Below are positions 1 to 7,796 of a DNA stretch of 64,000 bases, in pieces (positions within the stretch are counted from its first letter, which is position 1; each line of letters begins with the position of its first letter). The notes under the pieces were generated by a model that had not been told where the DNA came from, made no database searches, and was given only the letters and a program-made list of their open reading frames with translations. This stretch comes from JAEUIZ01 sp046155605. GTDB lineage: Bacteria; Planctomycetota; Phycisphaerae; Phycisphaerales; UBA1924. Made by a program: the position numbers and the translations under genes. The stretch covers positions 1 to 64,000 of the forward strand of contig JBJXFQ010000002.1 of NCBI GenBank assembly GCA_046155605.1, in the 5' to 3' direction.

Positions 1-2
1 AC

Positions 3-2300
3 ATCGTCAAGGGGTCGCCCGAGGACACGCTCGCCGCGACCGATGGCACCAATCTGGCTCAGTCAGCCTCGCCGGGAGAGGCAAGCGGCGTGGGGGGGAT
101 GCCGCCCGCCCCCATGGGCAAGCAGGAAGCCCTCAAAAAGTTCTGCATCAACCTCACCGACAAGGCCCGAAAAGGCGAGATCGACCCGATCGTCGGCCGC
201 GACGACGAGACCCGTCAGGTCATCGACATCCTCATGCGCCGCCGCCAGAACAACCCCATCCTCACCGGCGAGGCCGGCGTCGGCAAGACCGCCGTCGTCG
301 AGGGCTTCGCACGTCGCATCGTCGCCGGCGACGTGCCTCCGCCCCTTCGCGGCGTCACGCTCCGCTCGCTCGACATCGGCCTGCTTCAGGCCGGTGCGTC
401 GATGAAGGGCGAGTTCGAGAACCGCCTGCGACAGGTCATCGACGAGGTTCAGGCCAGCCCCACGCCCATCATCCTGTTCATCGACGAGGCCCACACGCTC
501 ATCGGCGCGGGCGGCCAGGCCGGCTCGGGCGATGCCGCCAACCTCCTCAAGCCCGCGCTGGCCCGCGGCACGCTCCGTACCGTCGCCGCCACCACCTGGG
601 CCGAGTATAAGAAGTACATCGAAAAAGACCCGGCCCTCACCCGCCGCTTCCAGGTCGTCAAGGTCGAAGAGCCCGACACCACCAAGGGCCTCCTGATGAT
701 CCGCGGCCTCGCTACCACGCTCGAGAAGCACCATCGCGTCCAGATCCTCGACGAAGGGCTCGAAGCCGCGGTGAAACTCTCGCACCGCTACATCCCGGCG
801 CGGCAACTGCCCGACAAGGCCGTCAGCCTGCTGGATACCGCGTGCGCCCGCGTCGCTGTCGGGCAGCACGCCGTTCCCGCCGAGGTTGATGACTCGCGCA
901 AACGCATCGAAGCCCTCGACACCGAGATGGGGATCATCGAACGCGAGTCCGCCGTGGGCGTCGATCACACCTCCCGCCGCGCCGAGGTCGCCGCCCGACT
1001 CGACACCGAACACAAGCGCCTCGCCCAACTCGAAGATCGCTGGAACACCGAAAAGGGTGAGGTCGATCGCATCCTCGAAATCCGTGCCAAACTCCGCGGG
1101 GGCGCGCCGGGCACCATCGACGCCAAATCCGATCCCAAGTCTCAACCGACTTCGCAGCCCTCGGGCACTTCCGACGCCAAAGGTCCGGGTCCGGCACTTT
1201 CCGAGCCCGAGCGGAACGCCCTGCTTGCCGAGTTGAAGGAGCGCCAGGCCAACCTCGCCACGCTCCAGGGTGATACCCCGCTGATCCTGCCTTCGGTCGA
1301 CGCTGCGGCCGTCGCCTCCGTCGTCGCCGATTGGACCGGCATTCCCATCGGTCGGATGGTCAAGAACGAGATCGAATCCGTGCTCAACCTCGCCGACACT
1401 CTCAACCAGCGCATCATCGGGCAGCGCCACGCGCTCGAGATCATCGCACGACGCATCCAGACCAGCCGCGCTGGGCTCGAAAACCCCAACAAGCCCATCG
1501 GCGTCTTCATGCTCGCCGGCACCAGCGGCGTCGGCAAGACCGAGACCGCCCTCGCCCTCGCCGAATCCCTCTACGGCGGCGAGCACAACGTCATCACCAT
1601 CAACATGTCCGAGTACCAGGAGGCCCACAAGGTCGCCACCCTCATGGGCTCGCCCCCCGGCTACGTCGGCTATGGCGAGGGCGGCGTCCTCACTGAGGCC
1701 GTGCGCCGCAAGCCCTATTCAGTGGTGCTTTTGGACGAGGTCGAGAAGGCCCACTCCGATGTCCACGAAGTCTTCTTCCAAGTCTTTGACAAGGGCTGGA
1801 TGAAGGACTCCGAAGGCCGCGACATCAACTTCCGCAACACCATCATCCTGCTCACCACCAACGCCGGCACCGACCTCATCGCCAACATGTGCAAAGACCC
1901 GGCCCTGCTGCCGGACCCCGAGGGCCTCGTCAAGGCGCTCCGCGAGCCGCTGCTCAAGATCTTCCCCGCCGCCCTGCTCGGCCGCGTCGTCACCATCCCC
2001 TATTACCCGCTTAGCGACGAGATGATCCGTGCGATCATCAAACTCCAACTCGGGCGCATCGTCCGGCGCGTCCGCGACAACCAGCGCATCGACTTCTCCT
2101 ACGCGCCGACCGTCGTTGATCTCATCGCCTCTCGCTGCACCGAGCACGAGAGCGGCGGCCGCATGGTCGACACCATCCTCACCAACACGCTCCTCCCCGA
2201 GGTCAGCGCCGAGTTCCTTCGTCGCCAGATCGCGGGTCGCCCCATCGCCAAAGTCCACGTCGACGTCGACCAGGACAAGTTCACGTATCGCTTCGAATAG
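3..2300 (+). CDS. clpV: T6SS ATPase ClpV/TssH, 5'-truncated by window edge
   Basis: Hexameric AAA+ unfoldase that disassembles the contracted type VI secretion sheath in the cytoplasm. The frame is open to the window edge, so the N-terminal Clp-N domain lies outside. Visible parts: first Walker A GEAGVGKT (about 267-290), Walker B ILFIDEAHTL (about 477), a middle domain, second Walker A GTSGVGKT (about 1518-1541), Walker B VVLLDEVEKAH (about 1721), and a ClpB-type C-terminal domain. A low-complexity Pro/Ser/Lys/Gly stretch near 1105-1205 interrupts the middle region. ClpB is the alternative, but a vgrG follows 15 bases downstream, which points to ClpV. An internal GTG at 90 is not the real start because upstream codons are open. 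Confidence 0.93.
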   Translation: MVKGSPEDTLAATDGTNLAQSASPGEASGVGGMPPAPMGKQEALKKFCINLTDKARKGEIDPIVGRDDETRQVIDILMRRRQNNPILTGEAGVGKTAVVEGFARRIVAGDVPPPLRGVTLRSLDIGLLQAGASMKGEFENRLRQVIDEVQASPTPIILFIDEAHTLIGAGGQAGSGDAANLLKPALARGTLRTVAATTWAEYKKYIEKDPALTRRFQVVKVEEPDTTKGLLMIRGLATTLEKHHRVQILDEGLEAAVKLSHRYIPARQLPDKAVSLLDTACARVAVGQHAVPAEVDDSRKRIEALDTEMGIIERESAVGVDHTSRRAEVAARLDTEHKRLAQLEDRWNTEKGEVDRILEIRAKLRGGAPGTIDAKSDPKSQPTSQPSGTSDAKGPGPALSEPERNALLAELKERQANLATLQGDTPLILPSVDAAAVASVVADWTGIPIGRMVKNEIESVLNLADTLNQRIIGQRHALEIIARRIQTSRAGLENPNKPIGVFMLAGTSGVGKTETALALAESLYGGEHNVITINMSEYQEAHKVATLMGSPPGYVGYGEGGVLTEAVRRKPYSVVLLDEVEKAHSDVHEVFFQVFDKGWMKDSEGRDINFRNTIILLTTNAGTDLIANMCKDPALLPDPEGLVKALREPLLKIFPAALLGRVVTIPYYPLSDEMIRAIIKLQLGRIVRRVRDNQRIDFSYAPTVVDLIASRCTEHESGGRMVDTILTNTLLPEVSAEFLRRQIAGRPIAKVHVDVDQDKFTYRFE

Positions 2301-2315
2301 TCCGGAGCCACCGCC

Positions 2316-4433
2316 ATGCCCCGCCAGGTCGAGCTCAAAACCCCGCTTGCGGACGAAGAGCTCAAACTCAAGCATTTCCGAGGCCATGAGGAACTTGGCC
2401 GGCCCTTCCAGTACGAACTCGAACTCGTCAGCCGGAAGCACGACATCGAGTTCTCCGGCCTGATCGGCGAGATGATGGAGGTCCGCCTTTACGTCCGCGG
2501 CAAGTGGCGCATCTTCACCGGCCTCGTCAGCCGATTCTCCCAGACCACCGCCGGCCAGGAGAAAAATCTCGCCTTCTACCGTGCCACACTCGTCCCCACG
2601 CTCTGGCTCCTCACGCGCAGTTCCGATTGCCAGATCTTCCTTCCGCACATGTTCGACAACAACGCGATGTCCGCCGACGCCATCATCAAGAAAGTCCTCG
2701 GCGAGTTCGGGGTCGAGTTCGATGCCGAAGGGCTCTCCGCCACCTATCCCAAGCGAGAATACTGCGTCCAGTACCGCGAGACCCACTTCAACTTCGTCAG
2801 TCGGCTCATGGAAGAGGAGGGCATCTACTACTACTTCACGCACAAGGACGGCAAGCACATCATGCACCTCGCCGACTCCCGTGCCGCCCACAACCCCTAC
2901 GACGGCTTCGCCGAGATTCCCTACCGCCAGGCCTCGGGCGGCTCGCCCATGGTCGAATCTATCACCGATTGCTCCCTCCATCAGGAGATCCAGCCCGGCG
3001 CCTACACCCTGTCCGACTACGACTTCACGGTCCCCAAAAAAGACCTCGTTGTCTCCGCCGACGCCGTTCCCGACTGGGGCCATTCCAAGCAGGGCAACAT
3101 CATCTACGACTATCCCGGCAGTTACGCGGTTCGCGACGCCGGCGATCACTACGCCCGCGTCCGCATCGATGAACTCCAGGCCCAGGTCGAGTCGCTCCGC
3201 GCCCAATCCGACGCCCGCGGCATCGAGGTCGGCCGCACCTTCACGATGAAGTCACACCCGCGCGGCCCGATGAACCGCGAATACCTCATCACCTCCGCTT
3301 CCTACCGCATCGACGCCGAGCAACTCGAATCCGGCGCGGGCGGCAGCCCCGACGACGCCATCTTCAGCGTCTCCTTCGCCGCCATGTCCATCGATGTCCC
3401 GTTCCACCCCGCGCGACTCACCCCGCGGCCCGTCGTCCGCGGCGTCCAGACCGCCATCGTCGTCGGCAAAGCAGGCGACGAGATCCACACCGACGAATAC
3501 GGACGCATCAAGGTCCACTTCCACTGGGACCGCTGGCAGGACTTCGACGAGAAGTGCGGCATCTTCATCCGCGTCGCCCAGGAATGGGCCGGCAAGGGCT
3601 GGGGCTCGATCTTCACGCCCCGCGTCGGGCAGGAGGTCATCGTCGATTTCCTCGAGGGCGACCCCGACCGACCGCTCATCACCGGCCGCGTCTACAACGG
3701 CGACCATAAGCCGCCCTACGAACTTCCCGCCCATGCCACGCGTTCGACCATCAAGACCAACTCATCCAAGGGCAGCGAGGGCTTCAACGAACTCCGCTTC
3801 GAGGACAAAAAGGGCGAGGAGCAGATCTTCATCCATGCCGAGAAAAACATGGATGAGCGCGTCAAGAACAACTCCATGGAATGGATCGGCAACGACCGCC
3901 ACCTCATCGTCAAGCGCGACCAGGTCGAGCAGGTCGAGCGCGATCGCTCCGAGATCGTGAAGCGCGACCACATCGAGAAGATCGAGCGCGACCGCAGTCT
4001 CAAGGTCACTGGCAAGGAGGCCATCGAGATCACCGGCAGCCGCTCGCTCAAGGTCACCGGCGCGCTCATCGAGGAGTTCAAGGACAAGCACTCCGAGGTG
4101 ACGACCAAGGACCACTACATCAAGGCCGACAACATCTGCATCGAGGCACTCACCAACATCACCATCAAGGTCGGGCAGACCTCCATCGCCCTCGAGGCCG
4201 ACGGCATCAAGATCAGCACCAAGGGCAAGATCGAGGTCGAGTCCCTCGACAAGACCGAGTTCAAGACTACAGCCGGCGACTTCAAGGTCGAGTCCCAGAT
4301 GAACGCCTCCATCAAGGGCACCATCCAACTTAACCTTGAGGGCACCGTCCAGGCCGAGATGAAGGGCGCGATGGCCACGGTCAAGGGCGACGCCATGACC
4401 ACCATCAAGGGCGGCATCGTGATGATCAACTAA
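2316..4433 (+). CDS. vgrG: T6SS spike protein VgrG/TssI
   Basis: Trimeric spike tip that is fired with the Hcp tube and carries effectors. The 705-residue protein has the gp27-like N-terminal half, the gp5-type OB-fold motif DEYGRIKVHFHWDR near residue 393 followed by a GWGSIFTPRVGQEVIVDFLEGDPDRP-type stretch (written here as family consensus, residues about 425-450), and a C-terminal repeat-rich needle with alternating hydrophobic and charged residues (VKRDHIEKIERDRS, then short I/V-G repeats) ending in GGIVMIN. There is no C-terminal effector extension, so cargo is presumably carried non-covalently by the next genes. A GGAG lies 9 bases before the ATG. Spacing from clpV is 15 bases, consistent with an operon. 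Confidence 0.95.
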   Translation: MPRQVELKTPLADEELKLKHFRGHEELGRPFQYELELVSRKHDIEFSGLIGEMMEVRLYVRGKWRIFTGLVSRFSQTTAGQEKNLAFYRATLVPTLWLLTRSSDCQIFLPHMFDNNAMSADAIIKKVLGEFGVEFDAEGLSATYPKREYCVQYRETHFNFVSRLMEEEGIYYYFTHKDGKHIMHLADSRAAHNPYDGFAEIPYRQASGGSPMVESITDCSLHQEIQPGAYTLSDYDFTVPKKDLVVSADAVPDWGHSKQGNIIYDYPGSYAVRDAGDHYARVRIDELQAQVESLRAQSDARGIEVGRTFTMKSHPRGPMNREYLITSASYRIDAEQLESGAGGSPDDAIFSVSFAAMSIDVPFHPARLTPRPVVRGVQTAIVVGKAGDEIHTDEYGRIKVHFHWDRWQDFDEKCGIFIRVAQEWAGKGWGSIFTPRVGQEVIVDFLEGDPDRPLITGRVYNGDHKPPYELPAHATRSTIKTNSSKGSEGFNELRFEDKKGEEQIFIHAEKNMDERVKNNSMEWIGNDRHLIVKRDQVEQVERDRSEIVKRDHIEKIERDRSLKVTGKEAIEITGSRSLKVTGALIEEFKDKHSEVTTKDHYIKADNICIEALTNITIKVGQTSIALEADGIKISTKGKIEVESLDKTEFKTTAGDFKVESQMNASIKGTIQLNLEGTVQAEMKGAMATVKGDAMTTIKGGIVMIN

Positions 4434-4490
4434 GGAACATTCGTCGCGAATCGATCGACACACGGTTGGATCATGTGTTTGCATGTGGTG

Positions 4491-4511
4491 GCACAGGCGT
4501 ACCGCCTGTGC
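4491..4511. repeat. Dispersed palindrome, GCACAGGC...CTGTGC type
   Basis: An inverted repeat of GCACAGGC(g) and its complement, followed by GAGTGAC. A near copy lies at 57664-57684, again followed by GAGTCAC. It sits between vgrG and the muramidase gene, and an upstream in-frame reading would translate it as GGTGVPPVRV. This makes the upstream alternative start of the next gene (4466) unlikely. Confidence 0.6.
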
Positions 4512-4534
4512 GAGTGACGAGAGACACGAGGACC

Positions 4535-5716
4535 ATGGCTTCTCCAAAAGACGGCAGCGCGGGCTCGATCGTGGCGCCCCAGGCACCCGCCGATCCCGTT
4601 CCCGCTGACGCCGCCGACCCGGGCGCAATGGGTCCCCAGTGGCAGCGCTCGCGCGAGCGCGCCGCCGAGAAGCCGCCCGCCGGCAAACCGACGCCCGAGC
4701 CCGGCTCCGAAGAGGCCGCCAACGACGGAAAGAAAAATGGCTGGATCGAGTTCGTCCTCATCGACGAGGACGACAATCCCGTCCCGGGTGAGCCGTACAA
4801 AGTCACGCTCCCCGACGGCACTCCGACCACCGGCACAACAGACGAGAAAGGCCTCGTGCGCATCGAAGGCATCGACCCCGGCTCCTGCAAGATCACCTTC
4901 CCACGCTGGGATAAATCCTCGTGGGACGACGCCTCGGTCAAGAAGAGCACGAAGCCCGCCGAGCCGGACTCGCTCACTAAACCCACCAACGCGACGGCGC
5001 CGACCAATGCTGCGGCGACGAGTTCGACGCCTGCGCCCGGTGGGGCGTCCACGTCCAATGCGGCATCGAGCGGTTCAACGACCAAGTCGGACAAGGCGGA
5101 GGTAGCCAAGAAGGACGAGAAGACCAGGATGGAGCCGAGCGAGAGCGGGCTCATCAGACTCAAGAACCGCGAGGGCTTCGTTCCCTACATGTACAACGAT
5201 CCGGGTGCCGGTCGCCATTGCACGGTCGGCTTTGGCCACCTGGTTCACAAGGGACCATGCACGGGCAAAGAAGACTCTGAGAAGCCATACTTTGACGACA
5301 TGACTCAGGAAGGCGCGGAGCGGCTCTTTGCGCAGGACCTTCGCCCTTATGTTGACGCCATCAATGACGCGGTCACCGTCAAACTGAATCAGGATCAGTT
5401 CGATGCGCTGGTTTCGTACACGTATAACGTCGGCGTGGAGGGGTTCAAGGGGTCACAAGTCCTGAAAACAGTGAACTCTGGGAAGTTGGAAGACGTCCCG
5501 GCAATCCTCGAGAAGAGCAAGATCACGTCGGACGGCGTGGTTCTCGACGGCCTCGTGAAGAGACGTGCCGAGGAGTCCGAGGTGTTCCAAGGCAAGGCCA
5601 AAGCGCCGAAGGAGTCCTACACGCCGAGCCCCATGCCCGAACGCGCCGTGAAGAAGCCCGAGAGCAAAGCGCCCCCAGTGGTGCCGTCAGCCCAGCCCAC
5701 CTTTGTCGTCCCGTGA
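4535..5716 (+). CDS. T6SS cargo effector: spike-associated module plus GH24 muramidase
   Basis: A 393-residue protein predicted to hydrolyse peptidoglycan of target cells after delivery by VgrG. Residues 1-35 are a module shared with the protein at 10295. Around residues 68-130 is an Ig/carboxypeptidase-regulatory-like fold (WIEFVLIDEDDNPVPGEPY ... RIEGIDPGSCKITFPRWDK). An Ala/Thr/Ser-rich linker follows. From about residue 199 there is a phage-lysozyme (GH24) domain with the Glu/Asp/Thr arrangement of T4 lysozyme: E213 in NREGF, D222 in YNDPG, T230 in HCTVGFGH, plus FDALVSYTYNVG and GLVKRRAEE. There is no signal peptide, as expected for T6SS cargo. The ATG at 4535 is preferred over 4466, which would translate an intergenic repeat. 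Effector status is inferred from context. Confidence 0.85.
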   Translation: MASPKDGSAGSIVAPQAPADPVPADAADPGAMGPQWQRSRERAAEKPPAGKPTPEPGSEEAANDGKKNGWIEFVLIDEDDNPVPGEPYKVTLPDGTPTTGTTDEKGLVRIEGIDPGSCKITFPRWDKSSWDDASVKKSTKPAEPDSLTKPTNATAPTNAAATSSTPAPGGASTSNAASSGSTTKSDKAEVAKKDEKTRMEPSESGLIRLKNREGFVPYMYNDPGAGRHCTVGFGHLVHKGPCTGKEDSEKPYFDDMTQEGAERLFAQDLRPYVDAINDAVTVKLNQDQFDALVSYTYNVGVEGFKGSQVLKTVNSGKLEDVPAILEKSKITSDGVVLDGLVKRRAEESEVFQGKAKAPKESYTPSPMPERAVKKPESKAPPVVPSAQPTFVVP

Positions 5717-5726
5717 GCGATCTGCC

Positions 5727-6365
5727 ATGTCCATCCACACCATCCAGCAAGGCGAGCATCTCACCCGCATCGCGGTCGATCACGGCTTCACCCACATCGA
5801 TCCCATCTGGGACCACGCCGACAACAAGGCCCTCAGGGACAAGCGCAAAAACCCCAACGTCCTCGCGCCGGGCGACAAACTCTTTATCCCCGAAAGAGAA
5901 CTCCGCACCGAGGAGCGCCCGACCGAGCAGCGTCACAAGTTTCGCCTTCATCTCCGTGGCGTCCGTCTCATCGTCGTCCTTCTTAAGGCCGATCACGCGC
6001 CGCTCGCCAACACCGCGCTGGTCCTCGAAATCGAGGGCTCGCGACGCGAACTGAAAACCGACGCTGACGGGCGCTTCATCGAGTGGATCCCCACGCACGC
6101 CGCCTCCGGTCGACTCAAGTATAAGGAAACCCCCGACGCACCCGAGACCGTCCTCGACATCAAGATCGGCCACCTCGACCCGCCCGACATCCCAGCCGGC
6201 CAGCGCGCCCGCCTCGCCAACCTCGGCTACGACCCGGGCGACGCCGACAATCTCGCCGACCTCAAGTCCGCCATCGAAGAGTTCCAACTCGACTATGCCC
6301 TCAAGGTTGACGGCGTCATCGGTCCCAAGACCATCGACGCGCTCACCAAAGCCCACGGCTGCTGA
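5727..6365 (+). CDS. LysM / Ig-like / peptidoglycan-binding protein of the T6SS cargo island
   Basis: A 212-residue protein without a signal peptide. The N-terminus is a LysM domain (IHTIQQGEHLTRIAVDHGF ... NPNVLAPGDKLFIPE), the middle (about residues 65-150) is Ig-like with RHKFRLHLRGVRLIVVLL and ends in the IGHLDP motif, and the C-terminus is a PG_binding_1 repeat (LANLGYDPGD ... VDGVIGPKTIDALTKAHG). The same layout recurs at 10763. Such proteins sit beside vgrG in other T6SS loci (from memory). The role is uncertain: a cell-wall-anchoring spike adaptor or an effector chaperone are both possible. The ATG at 5727 is chosen because LysM starts there. Confidence 0.8.
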   Translation: MSIHTIQQGEHLTRIAVDHGFTHIDPIWDHADNKALRDKRKNPNVLAPGDKLFIPERELRTEERPTEQRHKFRLHLRGVRLIVVLLKADHAPLANTALVLEIEGSRRELKTDADGRFIEWIPTHAASGRLKYKETPDAPETVLDIKIGHLDPPDIPAGQRARLANLGYDPGDADNLADLKSAIEEFQLDYALKVDGVIGPKTIDALTKAHGC

Positions 6366-6407
6366 CCAAACCCGCACACATCGCCAATCATTCGCCCGAT
6401 CGCCATC

Positions 6408-7796
6408 ATGGCCCCGCCACCCGCCAAACCCAAGCCCAAACCGATGCAGCCCACCGCCGGTGCCCAAGGCATCGTCGCCGGCGCGCACGGCCAGCCCGCG
6501 TCGCTCCCCATCCTCGTCGGCCCCGCCACCGCCGGACAGCAGAACGCCATTCGCCCCAACATTGTCCCGCTCGGCTGCTTCAAGATCGAGGACGTCCGCT
6601 TCGATTTCGATTCCTCCTTCATCCGCCCAGACCTCAAGGACGAACTCGTCGAACTCAAACGCCTCATCGACGACCACACCGACAAGGCCAGCGGCAAACG
6701 CCCGCCCGCCACCATCTTCGGCCACGCCGATCCCGTCGGGCAGGACGAGTACAACAAGACCCTCTCCGGCCGACGCGCCGAGGCCACCTACGCCCTGCTC
6801 ATCCGAGACACCGACCGCTGGGAGAAACTCTTTTCCAATCCCGTCGGCGGTGACAAGTGGGGCACGGGTCAGGTCCAGACCATGCTCACCACGCTCGGCC
6901 ACGACCCCGGCCCTGTCAACGGCCAGAACAATGACAGAACCAAGGCCGCCACGAAAGACTTCCAATCGAAGAACGGCCTCTCCGCCGATGGCGCCGCCGG
7001 CCCGGCCACACGCAAGAAAATGTTCGAGCTGTACATGAACGCCCTCTGCGGCGATCTCAAACTCGACAAGTCCACCGACTTCCTCGCCAAGGGTGCCGAC
7101 AAGGACGGCAAGGGCGATTTCCAGGGCTGCGGCGAGTTCAACCCGCTCATGGTCTTCTCCAAGGCCGAGGTCGAGGCCTTCAAGAAATCCGGCGACATCG
7201 TCGCGCGCAACAAGGAAAACGCCGTCAATCGCCGCGTGATGGTCCTGCTCTTCCGCCCCGGCCTCTCCGTCGAGGCCGCCAAATGGCCCTGCCCGCGCGC
7301 CAAAGAGGGCGGTGCCGGCTGTCGCGCCCGCTTCTTCTCCGATGGCGACGCCCGCCGCGAGAACAAGGACGCCCGCCGCGAGTTCAAGGACACCAAGGAT
7401 ACCTTCGCCTGCCGCTTCTACCAGCGACAGGTCACACGCTCTCCTTGCGAACTGCCCGTCCCCGCTCCCGACGGCCTCGGCTTCCTCTCCGTGCGCATCT
7501 TCTTCCATCAGGAACCGATGGAAGGCCTCCGCGTTCAGTTCCACGAACTCGCCGGCGACTCGCTCGGAAGCCCCATCGGCGACGAAGTCCTTTCCGACGA
7601 AGATGGCACGGCCACCCTCGATCGCTTCGTCACCATCGGCAACTTCGCCTGCGTCATCGAGCACCAGCGACCCAAGGGCATCACCACCGTCGACGACCCC
7701 GACGACCCGCTCATTCTCGTCCTCCCCATCGGCCGCCCAATCACCGATTTCCAGGGCGATGTCGAGTTCATCCGTGCTGACGAACAGGACTCGTAA
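6408..7796 (+). CDS. OmpA-like / peptidoglycan-binding T6SS-associated protein
   Basis: A 462-residue protein of a family seen in T6SS and vgrG neighbourhoods. After a Pro/Lys-rich N-terminus, an OmpA-like region begins near residue 58 (KIEDVRFDFDSSFIRPDLKDEL ... FGHADPVGQDEYNKTLSGRRAEA, quoted in two parts). A PG_binding_1-like segment follows (LTTLGHDPGPVNGQNNDRT ... GLSADGAAGPATRKKMF). Then comes a Cys-rich part (WPCPRAKEG, CRARFFSDG, TFACRFYQRQVTRSPCELP) and a C-terminal Ig-like domain. It lacks a signal peptide, so the OmpA and PG-binding domains may contact the target's wall after delivery. The stop overlaps the next start as TAATG, which indicates translational coupling to the phospholipase gene. 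Confidence 0.82.
   Translation: MAPPPAKPKPKPMQPTAGAQGIVAGAHGQPASLPILVGPATAGQQNAIRPNIVPLGCFKIEDVRFDFDSSFIRPDLKDELVELKRLIDDHTDKASGKRPPATIFGHADPVGQDEYNKTLSGRRAEATYALLIRDTDRWEKLFSNPVGGDKWGTGQVQTMLTTLGHDPGPVNGQNNDRTKAATKDFQSKNGLSADGAAGPATRKKMFELYMNALCGDLKLDKSTDFLAKGADKDGKGDFQGCGEFNPLMVFSKAEVEAFKKSGDIVARNKENAVNRRVMVLLFRPGLSVEAAKWPCPRAKEGGAGCRARFFSDGDARRENKDARREFKDTKDTFACRFYQRQVTRSPCELPVPAPDGLGFLSVRIFFHQEPMEGLRVQFHELAGDSLGSPIGDEVLSDEDGTATLDRFVTIGNFACVIEHQRPKGITTVDDPDDPLILVLPIGRPITDFQGDVEFIRADEQDS

Noticed and set aside
4466..4534. Upstream ATG for the muramidase gene
   Set aside because: It would translate a dispersed intergenic palindrome. The paralogous N-terminus at 10295 starts exactly at the equivalent of 4535.
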